Source: Betaproteobacteria bacterium (GTDB lineage Bacteria > Pseudomonadota > Gammaproteobacteria > Burkholderiales > SG8-39). From it: 64,000 nt of DNA. The position numbers and the translations under genes are program-made. The stretch lies in assembly GCA_009693435.1 (NCBI GenBank), contig SHXF01000008.1, positions 1 to 64,000 on the forward strand, written 5' to 3'. The notes beneath the pieces are model-generated. The model was not told where the DNA came from. It saw only the letters and a program-made list of their open reading frames with translations, and searched no databases. Below are positions 17,754 through 29,321 of the stretch, piece after piece (within the stretch, counting starts at the first letter, position 1; each line of letters opens with the position of its first letter).

Positions 17754-18983
17754 TCAGAAATTCCGCTGAAACCATTCGCGCATCCGCCCGAGCACTTGTT
17801 TGAATGACGCACCCTGGCGCGCCAGCAAACCCCGCTGCTTCTGGGCCATTCCCTCGTGCAGCAACCCCACGACAGTGGCAAAGCGCGGACTGCGCACCAC
17901 ATCGGACAGGCCGCCGCCATAGCGCGGCATTCCCAGCCGCACCGGCATGTGAAAAATCTCCTCCCCCAGTTCGACCATGCCCTGCATGACCGACGACCCG
18001 CCTGTCAGGACTATCCCCGAGGAGAGCAGTTCCTCGTAGCCGGATTCGCGCAGAACGTGCTGGATCATCGAGTACATTTCCTCGACCCTGGGCTCCACCA
18101 CTTCGGCGAGCGTCTGGCGCGACAACTGCCGTGGCGGCCGATCGCCCACGCCGGGCACTTCGATCATCATGTCCGCTTCGGCGAGTTGCCTGAGCGCGCA
18201 GCCGTAGCGGATCTTCAGTTCCTCCGCTTCGGCGGTCGGCGTCCTCAGGGCCATCGCGATATCGTTGGTTATCTGATCCCCTGCGATCGGAACGACGGCC
18301 GTGTGGCGTATGGCGCCTTCGCGAAACACCGCGATGTCGGTAGTGCCCCCCCCAATGTCGACCAGACAGACGCCGAGCTCCTTCTCGTCCTCGGTCAGCA
18401 CTGCAAGGCTCGAAGCGAGCGGCTGCAGGATAAGGTCGTTTACTTCCAGGCCACAGCGACGCACGCACTTGACGATGTTCTGAGCCGCGGAGACGGCGCC
18501 AGTGACGATGTGGACCTTTACTTCCAGCCGCACACCGCTCATGCCGAGCGGTTCCCGCACGCCGTCCTGGCCGTCTATGATGAATTCCTGGGTGAGGATG
18601 TGCAGGACCTGCTGATCGGTCGGAATCGGCATCGCGCGTGCCGTTTCGATCACTCTTTCCACATCGAGGGGCGTGACTTCCTTGTCCTTGATCGCCACCA
18701 TCCCGGTGGAGTTGAAGCTGCGGATGTGGCTGCCCGCGATGCCCGTGTAGACACGCTCGATCTTGCAATCCGCCATCAATTCTGCTTCTTCGAGAGCACG
18801 CTGGATGGCAAGCACGGTGGCTTCGATATTGACCACCACCCCCTTCTTCAGGCCTTTTGATTCATGACTCCCCATGCCAATGATGCCGAGCCGCCCCTCG
18901 GGTGTGATCTCGGCCACCATCGCCACCACTTTCGATGTACCGATGTCCAGTCCGACAATCAGGTTTTTTTCGTCTTTTCTCAT
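17754..18983 (-). CDS. ftsA: Cell division protein FtsA
   Basis: Actin-like protein that tethers FtsZ to the membrane, 409 residues. The first phosphate loop LIVGLDIGTSKV is at 8-19, the second VCLVDIGGGTTD, and the adenosine region IVLTGGSSVM. The C-terminus ends in a short amphipathic helix with aromatic and arginine residues (VLGRMREWFQRNF), the membrane-targeting sequence. It begins 24 bases after ftsQ ends. Length and motifs are fully typical. Confidence 0.96.
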   Translation of the reverse strand: MRKDEKNLIVGLDIGTSKVVAMVAEITPEGRLGIIGMGSHESKGLKKGVVVNIEATVLAIQRALEEAELMADCKIERVYTGIAGSHIRSFNSTGMVAIKDKEVTPLDVERVIETARAMPIPTDQQVLHILTQEFIIDGQDGVREPLGMSGVRLEVKVHIVTGAVSAAQNIVKCVRRCGLEVNDLILQPLASSLAVLTEDEKELGVCLVDIGGGTTDIAVFREGAIRHTAVVPIAGDQITNDIAMALRTPTAEAEELKIRYGCALRQLAEADMMIEVPGVGDRPPRQLSRQTLAEVVEPRVEEMYSMIQHVLRESGYEELLSSGIVLTGGSSVMQGMVELGEEIFHMPVRLGMPRYGGGLSDVVRSPRFATVVGLLHEGMAQKQRGLLARQGASFKQVLGRMREWFQRNF

Positions 18984-19007
18984 TTCACTTCGCTTGTTCC
19001 CGCAACC

Positions 19008-19766
19008 TCAAACCCGCCCGACGCGCTTGGCGCCGGCCGGGGTGGGCCCCAACTCGGGAATGCGCAAAGCGAACCCGTTGGGATAGCGCAGATCCACATA
19101 TTCGATACGACGATTCAGTCTCGCCAGGGTGCGCGGATAGACTTCAACGAAACGCCCGACACGTTGCAGCACGGGGTCTTTTTCGCTGTCGCGGCCCAGT
19201 TGCAGTGTCAATCCGTTGGAGAGCCGCAATTGCCACGCATGGCGTTGTGTCAGCAGTACCTGTACCGGAGCCAGGCCCAAGGGTGCAAACTGCTCGAGCA
19301 GCTTCGCATAACGCCCGGTCACTTCACGTTCGGTACCGGGTGGGCCGCTCAGCGACGGCAAGTTACCGTCCAGGACGGCGCTGAATATTTCGCCATGCAC
19401 GCTAACCAGCTGCCCCTGCGCAACCTCACCCCAGCGCGCAAGCGGCACGTGTTCCTCGACGCGCACTTCGATGCGATCGGGCCATAACCTGCGGACTTCG
19501 GCGCGCCGCACCCACGGAACCGTTTCAAAGGCCGCGCGTACGCCATCGAGATCGACAGTGAAGAAGGTGCCGCTCACCTTCCCCTGGAGAACATCCACCA
19601 CGTCGTCGCGGGCCACATGGACCAATCCGCCGCTCACCTCCAGCGTGCGCAAGGGAAACAGGGGCGAATTCACCATCATCCTGCCCGCCGCGTACAGCAC
19701 GAGCACCGCCGCGAGGGCAAAAAGCCGGTTCGCGATCGTATTGAGCAGGCGCGGGTTATCCCACAC
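19008..19766 (-). CDS. ftsQ: Cell division protein FtsQ
   Basis: Bitopic division protein of 252 residues. It has a short cytoplasmic part, one membrane helix ([18 protein letters not shown]), a POTRA domain beginning [11 protein letters not shown] and a beta domain. The [20 protein letters not shown] and [19 protein letters not shown] segments are standard. I chose the GTG start because AGGAGG stands five bases before it; it overlaps the end of ddl by 11 bases. It bridges FtsL/FtsB to the rest of the divisome. Confidence 0.92.
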   Translation of the reverse strand: MWDNPRLLNTIANRLFALAAVLVLYAAGRMMVNSPLFPLRTLEVSGGLVHVARDDVVDVLQGKVSGTFFTVDLDGVRAAFETVPWVRRAEVRRLWPDRIEVRVEEHVPLARWGEVAQGQLVSVHGEIFSAVLDGNLPSLSGPPGTEREVTGRYAKLLEQFAPLGLAPVQVLLTQRHAWQLRLSNGLTLQLGRDSEKDPVLQRVGRFVEVYPRTLARLNRRIEYVDLRYPNGFALRIPELGPTPAGAKRVGRV

Positions 19767-20721
19767 AGCCGCCTCCTGTCGAAACGCTTCCCGCAACCTT
19801 GCCAATGCGCGCCGATTCCAGGATCTTGACGCACAGATCCTCGAACGACATACCTGCATGGCGCGCGGCCATCGGTACCAGCGAATGGTCTGTCATGCCG
19901 GGCGAAGTATTAACCTCGAGGAAGTACGGCTTGCCGGACCGGTCCAGCATCAGGTCAACCCTGCCCCACCCGCTGCATCCCAGTGTGGAAAACGCCAGAA
20001 GGACTTCACGGTGCATTGCGGCCTCCGCGTCCGGAGGCAGGCCGCACGGGACAATGTAACGCGTGTCGTCGGCGATGTACTTCGCGTGATAGTCGTAGAA
20101 TTCTCTTGGCGTTTCCAGGCGGATCAGGGGGAGCGGAATGTCGCCCAGCACCGCTGCGGTCAGTTCAACGCCTTCTATGAATTTCTCGACGATGACCACG
20201 GCATCGTAGTTCGCAGCAAGCGCATAGGCCTCCGCCAGGTCGCCGGGGCGCGAGACTTTGCTCATCCCGATAGAGGAACCTTCGTTCGCCGGCTTGATCA
20301 TCAGCGGCAGGCCGAGTCGATTCACGACTCCGGCCAGGTCCGTGTGGCGGCCGAGCAGTTCATAGGGCGGCGTGGGCACGCCGGCAGCGTGCCAGACAAG
20401 CTTGGTGCGCCATTTGTCCATCGCCAGCGCACTTGCCATCACACCCGATCCGGTGTACGGGATTCCGAGCAATTCCAGCGCGCCCTGTAGGGTGCCGTCC
20501 TCGCCGTAGCGGCCGTGGAGCGCAATGAATACGCGCTCGAACCGCTCCGCAATCAGCTCGTTTATCCCGCGTTCGCCCGGATCGAACGGATGCGCATCCA
20601 CGCCTTTTCTGCGCAGTGCCGCCAACACCATGCCGCCACTCTTCAGCGAGACGTCGCGCTCGGCGGAGCGCCCCCCGAGGAGCACGCCCACTTTTCCGCC
20701 GATTGTTCCGACGGCGCTCAT
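19756..20721 (-). CDS. ddl: D-alanine--D-alanine ligase
   Basis: ATP-grasp ligase, 321 residues, that makes the D-Ala-D-Ala dipeptide for peptidoglycan. The start [22 protein letters not shown], the HGRYGEDG loop, the [14 protein letters not shown] loop and the [17 protein letters not shown] metal-binding end are all present. The sequence GEDGTLQ with the tyrosine usual for D-Ala ligases argues for normal vancomycin-sensitive precursors. It overlaps murB at its start (ATGA) and ftsQ at its end. Confidence 0.95.
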   Translation of the reverse strand: MSAVGTIGGKVGVLLGGRSAERDVSLKSGGMVLAALRRKGVDAHPFDPGERGINELIAERFERVFIALHGRYGEDGTLQGALELLGIPYTGSGVMASALAMDKWRTKLVWHAAGVPTPPYELLGRHTDLAGVVNRLGLPLMIKPANEGSSIGMSKVSRPGDLAEAYALAANYDAVVIVEKFIEGVELTAAVLGDIPLPLIRLETPREFYDYHAKYIADDTRYIVPCGLPPDAEAAMHREVLLAFSTLGCSGWGRVDLMLDRSGKPYFLEVNTSPGMTDHSLVPMAARHAGMSFEDLCVKILESARIGKVAGSVSTGGGCVG

Positions 20722-21635
20722 GCCCGCTCACCGATGATGCGAACCTCGGGGACGAGTTCCACGCCGTGCCGGAGCAGCACCTCTGCGCGGATGCGTTCGA
20801 TCAGTGCCTCGATGTCGGCCGCGCTGCCCGACCCACCCGGGTTCACGATGAAGTTCGCGTGCTTGGTCGATATGGAAGCACCGCCTGCCGATGAACCTTT
20901 CAGAGCGCAAGCCTCTATCAGACGGGCCGCGTGATCACCGGGGGGATTGCTGAACACCGATCCGGCGTTGGGAAGGCCCAGCGGCTGCGATGCGATTCGC
21001 CGCAACAACAATTCCCTGATGCGCTCGCGCGCCCGAACCGCATCGCCACGACGAAAGCGAAACCATGCGCCGACAAACCACTCATCGCCAGCCGATCTGC
21101 GAAGCGAACAATGCCGGTAGCCAATATCGTATTCGGCAGTCCGTCGAATGCGCAGTTCACCCGAACGATCAATAGTGCGCACTTGTTCCACGCAGGTCCA
21201 GGTGTCGCTGCCGTAACAACCGGCGTTCATGGCAAGCGCGCCGCCGACCGTGCCCGGAATGCCCGCCAGAAATTCCGCGCCTTCGAATCCGTGTGTGGCG
21301 GCGAAGCGCGCCACTTTCGGGCAGGCAATACCGGCGGGCGCGAACACCCGTTCGCCATCGATGCAGGCTGCCGCACTCGTGTCGTGGCACAGCACCACCG
21401 TTCCGGCGAACCCGCCGTCCCGAATCAGCAGATTGCTGCCGAGTCCGACAAAGCACACGGGCTCCTCGCTGGGAAGTCGGCGCAGGAATTCCGCCAGGTC
21501 GGCCAGATCGGCAGGAATGAAGGCCTGAAGCGCCGCACCGCCAGTGCGCCAGCTCACGTGCCGGCGCATTGGTTCATCGCGCCGAACCTCACCGCGTAGC
21601 GCAGGCAAAAGATGGCTCTGGTCGGCCATGTTCAT
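20718..21635 (-). CDS. murB: UDP-N-acetylenolpyruvoylglucosamine reductase
   Basis: FAD enzyme that reduces UDP-GlcNAc-enolpyruvate to UDP-MurNAc, 305 residues. It is a type with the FAD loop [13 protein letters not shown], the [22 protein letters not shown] block, and [14 protein letters not shown] with the catalytic serine. The start overlaps the murC stop (ATGA). murB is absent from the dcw cluster of E. coli and many betaproteobacteria, so its presence between murC and ddl is a useful lineage marker. Confidence 0.94.
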   Translation of the reverse strand: MNMADQSHLLPALRGEVRRDEPMRRHVSWRTGGAALQAFIPADLADLAEFLRRLPSEEPVCFVGLGSNLLIRDGGFAGTVVLCHDTSAAACIDGERVFAPAGIACPKVARFAATHGFEGAEFLAGIPGTVGGALAMNAGCYGSDTWTCVEQVRTIDRSGELRIRRTAEYDIGYRHCSLRRSAGDEWFVGAWFRFRRGDAVRARERIRELLLRRIASQPLGLPNAGSVFSNPPGDHAARLIEACALKGSSAGGASISTKHANFIVNPGGSGSAADIEALIERIRAEVLLRHGVELVPEVRIIGERA

Positions 21636-23089
21636 GCGCTGCGCACGGAGGAGGGGGTCCTGCTGCCACGCCCTGGTTTTCCCGGCTTGATCCCGGCAAG
21701 CAGCGGCGCCACGGCTCCAATGGAGCCCGCACCCATGGTCACGATCACATCGCCGTCCTGTACGGCTCCGCGAATCGCTTTCGCCATGTCGGTGATGTTC
21801 TCTACATAGGTGGCCGCAACGCGCCTGGCGCGGCGTACCGCCTGGTACAGGCTCTTGCCGTCCGCCCCCTGGATGTAGCTTTCACCGGCGGGATAAACGT
21901 CTGCAAGCAGCAGTCCATCCGCCGTGGAAAGCACTTCCACGAAATTATCGAACAGGTCACGGGTACGCGAGTAACGGTGAGGCTGGAAAGCGAGCAGCAG
22001 GCGCCTGTCCGGAAATGCACCACGGACCGCATCCAGCGTGACGCGCATTTCCGCCGGATGGTGGCCGTAATCATCGATCACGCTCGCGACGCAACCCGCA
22101 CGGATCGTCACATCGCCCCAGCGCTGCAATCTGCGGCCGACACCCTGGAAGGATTTCAGCGCCGAAACGATCGCCTCGTCCGCGAGCCCGAGTTCCTGCG
22201 CCACGCCGATGGCCGCCAGCGCATTGAGCACATTGTGGACACCCGGAAGATTCAGTTCGACATCAAGCCTCGGCTTCTGGCCGCGGCGCAAGAGCTTGGC
22301 GCGCCTTTCGACCGTGAAGCGCATGCGTCCGGCAACATGCCGGATGTCGTCGGCCCGGATGTCAGCCTGTTCGCTCCGACCGTAGGTGATGATGCGCCGG
22401 CTCACCAGCTGGATGGTGTCTCGTACCGCGGCATCGTCGATGCACACAACCGCAGCCCCGTAGAAGGGCAACCGCTGGAGGAATTCAATGAATGTCCGCT
22501 TCAGGCCGGCAAAGTCGTGGTTGTAAGTCTCCATGTGATCGACATCGATGTTGGTCACGACGGAGATGACGGGTTGCAGATGCAGAAACGATGCGTCCGA
22601 CTCGTCCGCCTCGACTACCAGGTAATCGCCCCGCCCCAGGCGCGCGTGAGAACCGGTGCTGTTGAGCCGTCCGCCGATTACGAATGTCGGATCCTCGCCT
22701 GCTTCGGCAAGGACACTTGCCACCAGGCTGGTCGTCGTGGTCTTGCCGTGCGTCCCTGCGATTGCAATGCCCTGCTTGAGACGCATCAGTTCAGCCAGCA
22801 TCAGTGCCCGGGGCACCAGCGGAATATGATCGCGCCGCGCGGCGGCGATCTCCGGATTGTCATGCTTGATGGCCGTGGATATCACCACCACGTCCGACCC
22901 GGCGACATGCCCGGGATTGTGTCCTATCATCACCCGCGCACCCTTCTCCTGCAGGCGCTGCGTCGCCGTGCTGTGGGCGACGTCGGAACCGCTCACCTGA
23001 TAGCCGAGACCCAGCAGCACCTCGGCGATGCCGCTCATGCCACTACCGCCGATACCGACGAAATGTATGTGTTTTACTTTGTGCTTCAT
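21632..23089 (-). CDS. murC: UDP-N-acetylmuramate--L-alanine ligase
   Basis: Mur ligase of 485 residues that adds L-Ala to UDP-MurNAc. The N-terminal Rossmann loop [14 protein letters not shown] lies at 10-23 and the ATP loop GTHGKT at 112-117. The start is the ATG overlapping the murG stop (ATGA); an in-frame ATG 18 bases upstream lies inside murG. Length, domain order and the C-terminal YGHHPAE region are normal. Confidence 0.96.
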   Translation of the reverse strand: MKHKVKHIHFVGIGGSGMSGIAEVLLGLGYQVSGSDVAHSTATQRLQEKGARVMIGHNPGHVAGSDVVVISTAIKHDNPEIAAARRDHIPLVPRALMLAELMRLKQGIAIAGTHGKTTTTSLVASVLAEAGEDPTFVIGGRLNSTGSHARLGRGDYLVVEADESDASFLHLQPVISVVTNIDVDHMETYNHDFAGLKRTFIEFLQRLPFYGAAVVCIDDAAVRDTIQLVSRRIITYGRSEQADIRADDIRHVAGRMRFTVERRAKLLRRGQKPRLDVELNLPGVHNVLNALAAIGVAQELGLADEAIVSALKSFQGVGRRLQRWGDVTIRAGCVASVIDDYGHHPAEMRVTLDAVRGAFPDRRLLLAFQPHRYSRTRDLFDNFVEVLSTADGLLLADVYPAGESYIQGADGKSLYQAVRRARRVAATYVENITDMAKAIRGAVQDGDVIVTMGAGSIGAVAPLLAGIKPGKPGRGSRTPSSVRSA

Positions 23090-24147
23090 TTCGCCAGCTC
23101 TCGACACACATCCGCCACGGCCCGGGTAGCATCTGGGCGCGCCAGAGCGCGCGCCTTATGCGCCATGTCATTGAGCCGTGCCCGATCGAGGCTGCGCAGC
23201 ATGTCGGCGAGTCGTTCCGGCGTGAGGGCGGATTGCGGCAGCAACAGCGCTGCACCACGGTCGGCGAGAAAGAGCGCATTTTTCGTCTGGTGATCGTCGA
23301 CCGCTCGAGGGAACGGAACGAGGATGCTTGCAACACCGGCAGCGGCCAGTTCCGCAATGGTGATCGCGCCCGCACGGCAGATCACGAGATCTGCATCTGC
23401 ATACGCTGACGCCATGTTTTCTATGAAGGCGACCGCCGTGGCGCTGACGCCGGCGGCCTGGTAGGCGCGCTTGAGTGCTTCCGTATGGCCGAGCCCCGAC
23501 TGGTGAGTGACCTGCGGCCGTTCTCCTGCCGGCAGCAGGGCAAGAGCCCTTGGCACGGCCTCGTTAAGCGCTTGTGCGCCGAGACTGCCACCCACGACCA
23601 TCACACGCAGCGGCCCGCTGCGCGCTGCGTAGCGCGCGGCCGGATGATCGAGAGCCGCAATGTCCTCCCGCACCGGGTTGCCGGTGACCGTGGCATTGGA
23701 GAGTGCCCCCGGAAATCCCGCCAGCACGCGATCAGCCAGATGGGCCAGCACCCTGCTGGTCATGCCTGCGATCGAATTTTGCTCATGTATGACGAGAGGC
23801 CTGCAGAGCAGGGAAGCCATCATTCCGCCGGGGAACGCTCCATAACCGCCCATGCCCAGCACCACGTCGGGCCGCAGCGCAAGCAACGCGCGCAGGCTTT
23901 GCCGGAATGCCACGAGCAGCCGAAGCGGGAGCAACGCGACAGTGGCGAGACCTTTGCCGCGCACGCCAGAGAAAGTTACCCATGCCATCTCGTAGCCGCG
24001 CTCCGGCACCAACCGCGCCTCCATGCCGGAGGGGGATCCCATCCACACCACCCGCCAGCCCGCCTCACGCAGCCGATCGGCCACGGCCAGACCAGGAAAT
24101 ATGTGCCCGCCTGTTCCACCTGCCATGATCATGATTGTTTTTGCCAT
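23086..24147 (-). CDS. murG: Lipid II synthase glycosyltransferase MurG
   Basis: GT28-family enzyme, 353 residues, at the inner face of the membrane, adding GlcNAc to lipid I. The first glycine loop [15 protein letters not shown] is at 9-23 and the second region is [14 protein letters not shown]. The donor-binding segment [26 protein letters not shown] is intact. It starts seven bases after ftsW and overlaps murC at its end. Confidence 0.96.
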   Translation of the reverse strand: MAKTIMIMAGGTGGHIFPGLAVADRLREAGWRVVWMGSPSGMEARLVPERGYEMAWVTFSGVRGKGLATVALLPLRLLVAFRQSLRALLALRPDVVLGMGGYGAFPGGMMASLLCRPLVIHEQNSIAGMTSRVLAHLADRVLAGFPGALSNATVTGNPVREDIAALDHPAARYAARSGPLRVMVVGGSLGAQALNEAVPRALALLPAGERPQVTHQSGLGHTEALKRAYQAAGVSATAVAFIENMASAYADADLVICRAGAITIAELAAAGVASILVPFPRAVDDHQTKNALFLADRGAALLLPQSALTPERLADMLRSLDRARLNDMAHKARALARPDATRAVADVCRELAK

Positions 24148-24154
24148 GTGTTCA

Positions 24155-25315
24155 TCAGGCAGGCTGCCCGCGCATCAACTGCCTGTTCTCCCAGTCGATG
24201 CGGAGCAGAATCGCGAGCGCGACACAATTGGCGAGAATGCCACTACCGCCGAAACTCATCAGCGGCAAAGTTAATCCCTTGGTCGGCAGCACGCCGAGAT
24301 TGACCCCGGCGTTGATCAGCGTCTGAACGGCGATCCAGACGCCAATGCCCTGCGCGACCAGAGCGGAGAACGGCCGCTCCAGTGTTACCGCCTGGCGTCC
24401 TATGGAAAAAGCACGCAGTACCAGCCATGCAAACATGGCGATTACGGCAAACACTCCGATAAAACCAAGTTCCTCGCCAATCACCGCGAGCAGGAAATCG
24501 GTGTGTGCTTCCGGCAGATAGAGCAGCTTCTCGACGCTCGCTCCCAGACCTACGCCCAGCCACTCCCCGCGTCCAAAGGCAATCAGCGCGTGCGACAGCT
24601 GGTATCCCTTGCCGTATGGATCCGCCCACGGATCCATGAAACCGAAGATGCGCTGCATGCGATACGGAGATGACAGCACCAGACCGGCGAAACCGATCGC
24701 GAGCAGCAACATCAGACCAGCGAACCACTTCGCATTCATCCCGCCGAGAAACAGCACCGTCATTGCGATGCAGGTGATGACTACAAACGCGCCGAAATCG
24801 GGCTCGCGCAACAGCAACCAGCCCACCACCATCATCACGCCCAGCATCGGAAGCAGCCCGCGCTTGAAACTGTGCATCAATGCGGATTTCCGGGCCGTGT
24901 AATCCGCCGCGTAGAGCACGGCAAAGAGCTTCATGAATTCCGATGGCTGCAAGGTGAGGAGCGGCAGGGCAAGCCAGCGCCGCGCGCCGTTCACCTCTCG
25001 ACCCACACCGGGGATGAGAACCAGAATCAGAAGACCCACGCCAAGCAGAAACAACGGCGGCGCCGCTTGTTGCCAGATACGCATCGGCACCTGGAAGACC
25101 AGCATGGCAGCCAACAGGCTTACCGCGATGAACAGTGCCTGGCGCGACAGGAAATACGTCATGCGGCCCCCGGTAAACCGGCTCACTTCGGCCATTGCAA
25201 TCGAGGAGGAATACACCATGACCACGCCCAGCACCAACAACAACAAACTCGCCCACAGGACGCTCGCATCGTATTCCGCGACCGGACTGCGGCCGGGACT
25301 AATGCGCCCGAGCAT
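24155..25315 (-). CDS. ftsW: Peptidoglycan glycosyltransferase FtsW
   Basis: SEDS-family polytopic membrane protein of 386 residues, about ten helices, that polymerises septal glycan with FtsI. Landmark regions are [46 protein letters not shown] and [17 protein letters not shown]. The start ATG is supported by GGGAGG six bases upstream and overlaps the end of murD by 17 bases. A longer open frame into murD was rejected. Confidence 0.95.
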   Translation of the reverse strand: MLGRISPGRSPVAEYDASVLWASLLLLVLGVVMVYSSSIAMAEVSRFTGGRMTYFLSRQALFIAVSLLAAMLVFQVPMRIWQQAAPPLFLLGVGLLILVLIPGVGREVNGARRWLALPLLTLQPSEFMKLFAVLYAADYTARKSALMHSFKRGLLPMLGVMMVVGWLLLREPDFGAFVVITCIAMTVLFLGGMNAKWFAGLMLLLAIGFAGLVLSSPYRMQRIFGFMDPWADPYGKGYQLSHALIAFGRGEWLGVGLGASVEKLLYLPEAHTDFLLAVIGEELGFIGVFAVIAMFAWLVLRAFSIGRQAVTLERPFSALVAQGIGVWIAVQTLINAGVNLGVLPTKGLTLPLMSFGGSGILANCVALAILLRIDWENRQLMRGQPA

Positions 25316-26696
25316 GTGCCAGCCTCCCGACCGCTTCGCGAAACACCTCGCCGCGATGCCGGTAATTCCTGAACATGTCGAAACTGGCGCAGGCAGGCGA
25401 CAGCAGTACCGTGTCTCCCGCATGGGCATGGGCCGCCGCCATGGATACCGCATCCGCCATACTGGCGGCCGTGGCGAGCGGCACGCCGGTGCACCTGATC
25501 GAACGCTCGATCAATCCGGCATCGCGACCGATCAGTACCACGGCGCGGGCGGCCGACGCGACCACTGCTGCCAGCGGCGAAAAATCCTGCCCCTTCCCTT
25601 CACCGCCCGCGATCAGCACGATCTGCGATCCGCGCCCGGAAAATCCCGCCAGCGCGGCCACGGTGGATCCAACATTGGTTCCCTTGGAGTCGTCGAAATA
25701 GCGCACCCCGTTCACCTCGGCGACGAACTCCATGCGGTGGGGCAGTCCGCGGAACGCCTTGAGTGCTTCCAGCAGCGGTGCATGCGGCAGGCCGATCGCC
25801 CGGCACAGAGCCAGCGCCGCCAGTGCATTGGCAGCGTTGTGCATGCCGGCAATCTGCAGGGCGCCGGCGGGTATGAGCGGACGTCTGCCCTCTGCGAGCC
25901 ACGGTTCGCCCTGAACATCTATGACGCCGAAGTCGCTTTCGTGAGCGGGCGAATCCAAGCCAAAGGTCATCACCCTGCGCCCTGCGATAGCCATGGCGAT
26001 GCTGCTCGGATCGCCACGATTCAGCACCTGCACGGCTTGTCCGGAGAAGATCCGCGCCTTTGCCGCAATATAGTCATTCATCGCGGCATAACGATCGCGA
26101 TGGTCTTCTGAAATGTTCAGCATCGCTGCGGCAGCCGGTGCGAGCGAACTGGTTGACTCGAGCTGGTAACTCGACAACTCAAGCACCCAGGCTTGCGGCA
26201 TTCGCCGCTCGAGTTCGCGCCGCGCCAGCGCATCCAGCACGGCCGGGCCGATGTTCCCGGCAATTTCGCAATCGAGTCCTGCGGCCCGGCACATGGCGCC
26301 TGTCAGGGCAGTGACAGTGGATTTTCCGTTGGTGCCGGTAATGGCAATGACTTGGGCCGCACCGGCAGTTGCACTGCCTCCCAGAGCTTGGGCAAACAAT
26401 TCGATGTCACCGCATACGGGTATGCCGCGCGATATGGCGCGCCGCACCGCGGCGTCTTCCCGAGGTACGCCTGGACTGATCGCAACCAGCTCCGCGCCCT
26501 CGAAAGCGCTGTCGCGTGCGCTTCCCAGATGGAGTTCGAGAGCCGGCAGCGCAGCGCGCAGCGCCTTCAGGTTGGGCGGCGCCGCGCGGCTGTCGGCAAC
26601 CCGCACGCGGGCACCGCGTCCGCCCAGCCATTTGGCCATCGACAAGCCGGTTTCTCCCAGTCCCAGCACCAGCACGTTTCTACCCTCGAGGTTCAT
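25299..26696 (-). CDS. murD: UDP-N-acetylmuramoylalanine--D-glutamate ligase
   Basis: Mur ligase of 465 residues that adds D-Glu. It begins with the uracil-binding Rossmann loop [15 protein letters not shown], and has the ATP loop GTNGKS at 121-126 and the [13 protein letters not shown] segment of the C-terminal domain. Its ATG overlaps the mraY stop (ATGA). It ends with [19 protein letters not shown], typical of MurD. Confidence 0.96.
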   Translation of the reverse strand: MNLEGRNVLVLGLGETGLSMAKWLGGRGARVRVADSRAAPPNLKALRAALPALELHLGSARDSAFEGAELVAISPGVPREDAAVRRAISRGIPVCGDIELFAQALGGSATAGAAQVIAITGTNGKSTVTALTGAMCRAAGLDCEIAGNIGPAVLDALARRELERRMPQAWVLELSSYQLESTSSLAPAAAAMLNISEDHRDRYAAMNDYIAAKARIFSGQAVQVLNRGDPSSIAMAIAGRRVMTFGLDSPAHESDFGVIDVQGEPWLAEGRRPLIPAGALQIAGMHNAANALAALALCRAIGLPHAPLLEALKAFRGLPHRMEFVAEVNGVRYFDDSKGTNVGSTVAALAGFSGRGSQIVLIAGGEGKGQDFSPLAAVVASAARAVVLIGRDAGLIERSIRCTGVPLATAASMADAVSMAAAHAHAGDTVLLSPACASFDMFRNYRHRGEVFREAVGRLAHARAH

Positions 26697-27847
26697 CTGA
26701 GTTTCAGCGTGGAAAGCCCGAAAAGCACCAGCATCATGGAGATGATCCAGAAACGGACCACGACCTGCGATTCCTTCCAGCCGGACAATTCGTAATGGTG
26801 GTGCAGGGGTGCCATGCGGAAGATGCGCTTGCCGCCGCTCAGCTTGAAATAAATGACCTGCATCATTACGGACAGTGTTTCGGCGACAAACACGCCGCCC
26901 ATGATGAGAAGCACAATTTCCTGGCGCACTATCACCGCAACGGTACCAAGGGCAGCGCCCAGCGCCAGCGCGCCCACGTCGCCCATGAATACTTCAGCCG
27001 GATAAGTGTTGAACCAGAGAAAGCCGAGCCCCGCTCCGGCGAGCGCGCCGCAAAACACTGTCAATTCGCCGGCGCCAGGAATGAAGGGCAAAATCAGGTA
27101 CTTCGAGTAAACGGCATTGCCTGCGACGTAGGCAAAAATTCCAAGCGCGCCCGCCACCATCACCGCAGGCATGATCGCCAGGCCATCCAGTCCGTCCGTC
27201 AGGTTGACGGCATTGGAGGTGCCGACAATCACGAAATAGGTGAGTGTGATGAATCCAAATACACCCAACGGGTAGGCCATGTTCTTGAAGAACGGCACTA
27301 TCAGGTCGGCCTTGGGCGGCAGGTTCATCTCGAACCCGCTCGCCACCCAGCCCAGGAACAGGTCAAGTATCTGCGCGTTGGCCGGCACCGATACGGCAAA
27401 CGCGAGGTATACGGCGGCGATAAATCCGATGATCGACTGCCAGAGGAATTTTGCACGCGCCGGCAGCCCCTTGGGGTTGCGGTGCACTACCTTGCGATAG
27501 TCGTCTACCCAGCCGATCGCGCCGAATCCGAACGTGACAACCAGCACAATCCAGATGAAGCGGTTCGACAGGTCGGCCCACAGCAGCGTCGTGACCAGTA
27601 TCGAAATTAGCACCAGCGCGCCGCCCATGGTGGGCGTGCCCGCCTTGGTAAGGTGAGATCTCGGGCCGTCGTCGCGCACTGACTGGCCGATCTTGTAGGA
27701 GGCGAGTTTGCGTATCACCAGTGGCCCGGCAACGAGCGAGATCGCGAGCGAAGTGAGGCAGGCAAGCACGGCCCGCAGCGTGATGTAGCTGAAGACATTG
27801 AAGGTCCGAACCTCCTGGGACAGCCATTGCGCCAGCGCTAGAAGCAT
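26693..27847 (-). CDS. mraY: Phospho-N-acetylmuramoyl-pentapeptide transferase
   Basis: MraY transfers the pentapeptide precursor to undecaprenyl phosphate, making lipid I. The protein has 384 residues and about ten membrane helices. The family blocks are [14 protein letters not shown], the catalytic aspartates in [21 protein letters not shown] and the C-terminal [15 protein letters not shown]. The start is 13 bases after murF ends. Nothing about it is unusual. Confidence 0.97.
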   Translation of the reverse strand: MLLALAQWLSQEVRTFNVFSYITLRAVLACLTSLAISLVAGPLVIRKLASYKIGQSVRDDGPRSHLTKAGTPTMGGALVLISILVTTLLWADLSNRFIWIVLVVTFGFGAIGWVDDYRKVVHRNPKGLPARAKFLWQSIIGFIAAVYLAFAVSVPANAQILDLFLGWVASGFEMNLPPKADLIVPFFKNMAYPLGVFGFITLTYFVIVGTSNAVNLTDGLDGLAIMPAVMVAGALGIFAYVAGNAVYSKYLILPFIPGAGELTVFCGALAGAGLGFLWFNTYPAEVFMGDVGALALGAALGTVAVIVRQEIVLLIMGGVFVAETLSVMMQVIYFKLSGGKRIFRMAPLHHHYELSGWKESQVVVRFWIISMMLVLFGLSTLKLR

Positions 27848-27860
27848 CTCGCAACCTCCA

Positions 27861-29321
27861 TTAAGCGAGCTCCACCAGCGCGCCTACCACGCGCTCCATG
27901 CGCATGAACCGCGAACCTTTGACCAGGATCGCGCCCTGTTTGATCGGATTTTCGGCGAGGTCCTTGAGGAGTTCATCCATCGCCGCGTACCAGACGCCGC
28001 CGCCCTGCCTCGCTTCCGCGAATGCCGCGAATGCATACGCGGCGAAACTCCCAAGAGCCATCAACCCTTCGATGCCCGCGTCGGCGGCGAGACGTCCGAC
28101 TTCCCGATGGAACATTTCGCCTTGCGTGCCAACTTCACCCATGTCCCCCAGGATCAGCGTGCGGCGTCCTTTCATGCGCGCGAGCACGTCTATGGCCGCG
28201 CGCACGGAATCGGGATTGGCGTTGTAGCTGTCGTCGATTACGGTCGCGCCGTGCCGGCCCCGCTTCAGTTGCAGCCGCCCTTTTACAGCACGGAACTGCC
28301 CAAGCCCGTACGCTACCGACCTCAATGACGCACCGGCAGCGGTGGCGGCCGCTGCGGCTGCCACCGCGTTACGCACGTTGTGCACCCCGCCCAGATCGAG
28401 GCGGAACGTGATGTCTCCCTCCGGCGCGTGCAGATGAATGTTGCTGGCGAATCCGGCGGACTCGTAGCCGGCGGAAAAACGGGCAGGATTATCGATGCCG
28501 AAATCGCGAATCTCCACGCCCCGTTCTCCGGCGTCAGGGATTGGCGAGGCATTTCTGCCGCAAGGCGACGTGCCGTTTTTCCGCGCCAGCATGGCGCAAC
28601 GGCCGCGCCAGAAGTCTGCGTGCTCGTCGTCGGCGTTGATCACGGCCACGCCGCACGGGGGCAGAGCAGCGAATGCGGCAGCATGTTCGACAGCAACATC
28701 CTCCACGCTGTTCATGAATTCCTGGTGCTCGCGCTGCGCGTTGTTCACCAGCACAATGGTCGGTTGCGCAATTGCGGCAAGTTGCGCCGTCTCGCCGGGA
28801 TGATTGATGCCAAGCTCGACCACGGCCGCGCGATGCGTGTCGCGCAGCTTCAACAGTGTCAGGGGCAGCCCGACGTCATTGTTGAGGTTGCCCTCCGTGG
28901 CAAGACTGCACCCGGCGCCGAATTCAGCGGCAAGAATCGCTTCGATCATCCCTTTTACCGTGGTCTTGCCGTTGGACCCGGCCACCAGAATGAGGGGCAG
29001 GGAAAAGCGCGCGCGCCATGCGCCTGCGAGCTGACCCAATCCGCGCCTGGTGTCCTTCACGACGAGGCATGGCAGCGCGCCGGTAGCCTGCATCGCGCCC
29101 GTATCCTCTGCTACCGCCTTTTCATCTATCAGAGCGGCAACTGCGCCGAGATCACGCGCCGTGCCCATGAATTCATGACCATTGAAGCGCTCGCCGCGCA
29201 GCGCCACGAACAGCGCTCCCGGTGCAAGGGTGCGCGTATCGCTGGATACCGAGCAAAAACGCACGTCCGCGCCGATTGCACGGGCGGCGATCGCGCGCGC
29301 TGCCTCGTGGGTGCCCATCAT
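27861..29321 (-). CDS. murF: UDP-MurNAc-tripeptide--D-Ala-D-Ala ligase
   Basis: Mur ligase of 486 residues that adds the D-Ala-D-Ala made by Ddl. The ATP loop GSNGKT is at 115-120, with the characteristic [17 protein letters not shown] and [12 protein letters not shown] segments. The start is ATG at the murE stop; two ATG codons are adjacent and either could be used. The longer open frame upstream runs into murE. Confidence 0.95.
   Translation of the reverse strand: MMGTHEAARAIAARAIGADVRFCSVSSDTRTLAPGALFVALRGERFNGHEFMGTARDLGAVAALIDEKAVAEDTGAMQATGALPCLVVKDTRRGLGQLAGAWRARFSLPLILVAGSNGKTTVKGMIEAILAAEFGAGCSLATEGNLNNDVGLPLTLLKLRDTHRAAVVELGINHPGETAQLAAIAQPTIVLVNNAQREHQEFMNSVEDVAVEHAAAFAALPPCGVAVINADDEHADFWRGRCAMLARKNGTSPCGRNASPIPDAGERGVEIRDFGIDNPARFSAGYESAGFASNIHLHAPEGDITFRLDLGGVHNVRNAVAAAAAATAAGASLRSVAYGLGQFRAVKGRLQLKRGRHGATVIDDSYNANPDSVRAAIDVLARMKGRRTLILGDMGEVGTQGEMFHREVGRLAADAGIEGLMALGSFAAYAFAAFAEARQGGGVWYAAMDELLKDLAENPIKQGAILVKGSRFMRMERVVGALVELA

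Noticed and set aside
21569..23293. 574-codon plus-strand frame opposite murC
   Set aside because: Antisense shadow of a well-supported Mur ligase; long because of high GC.
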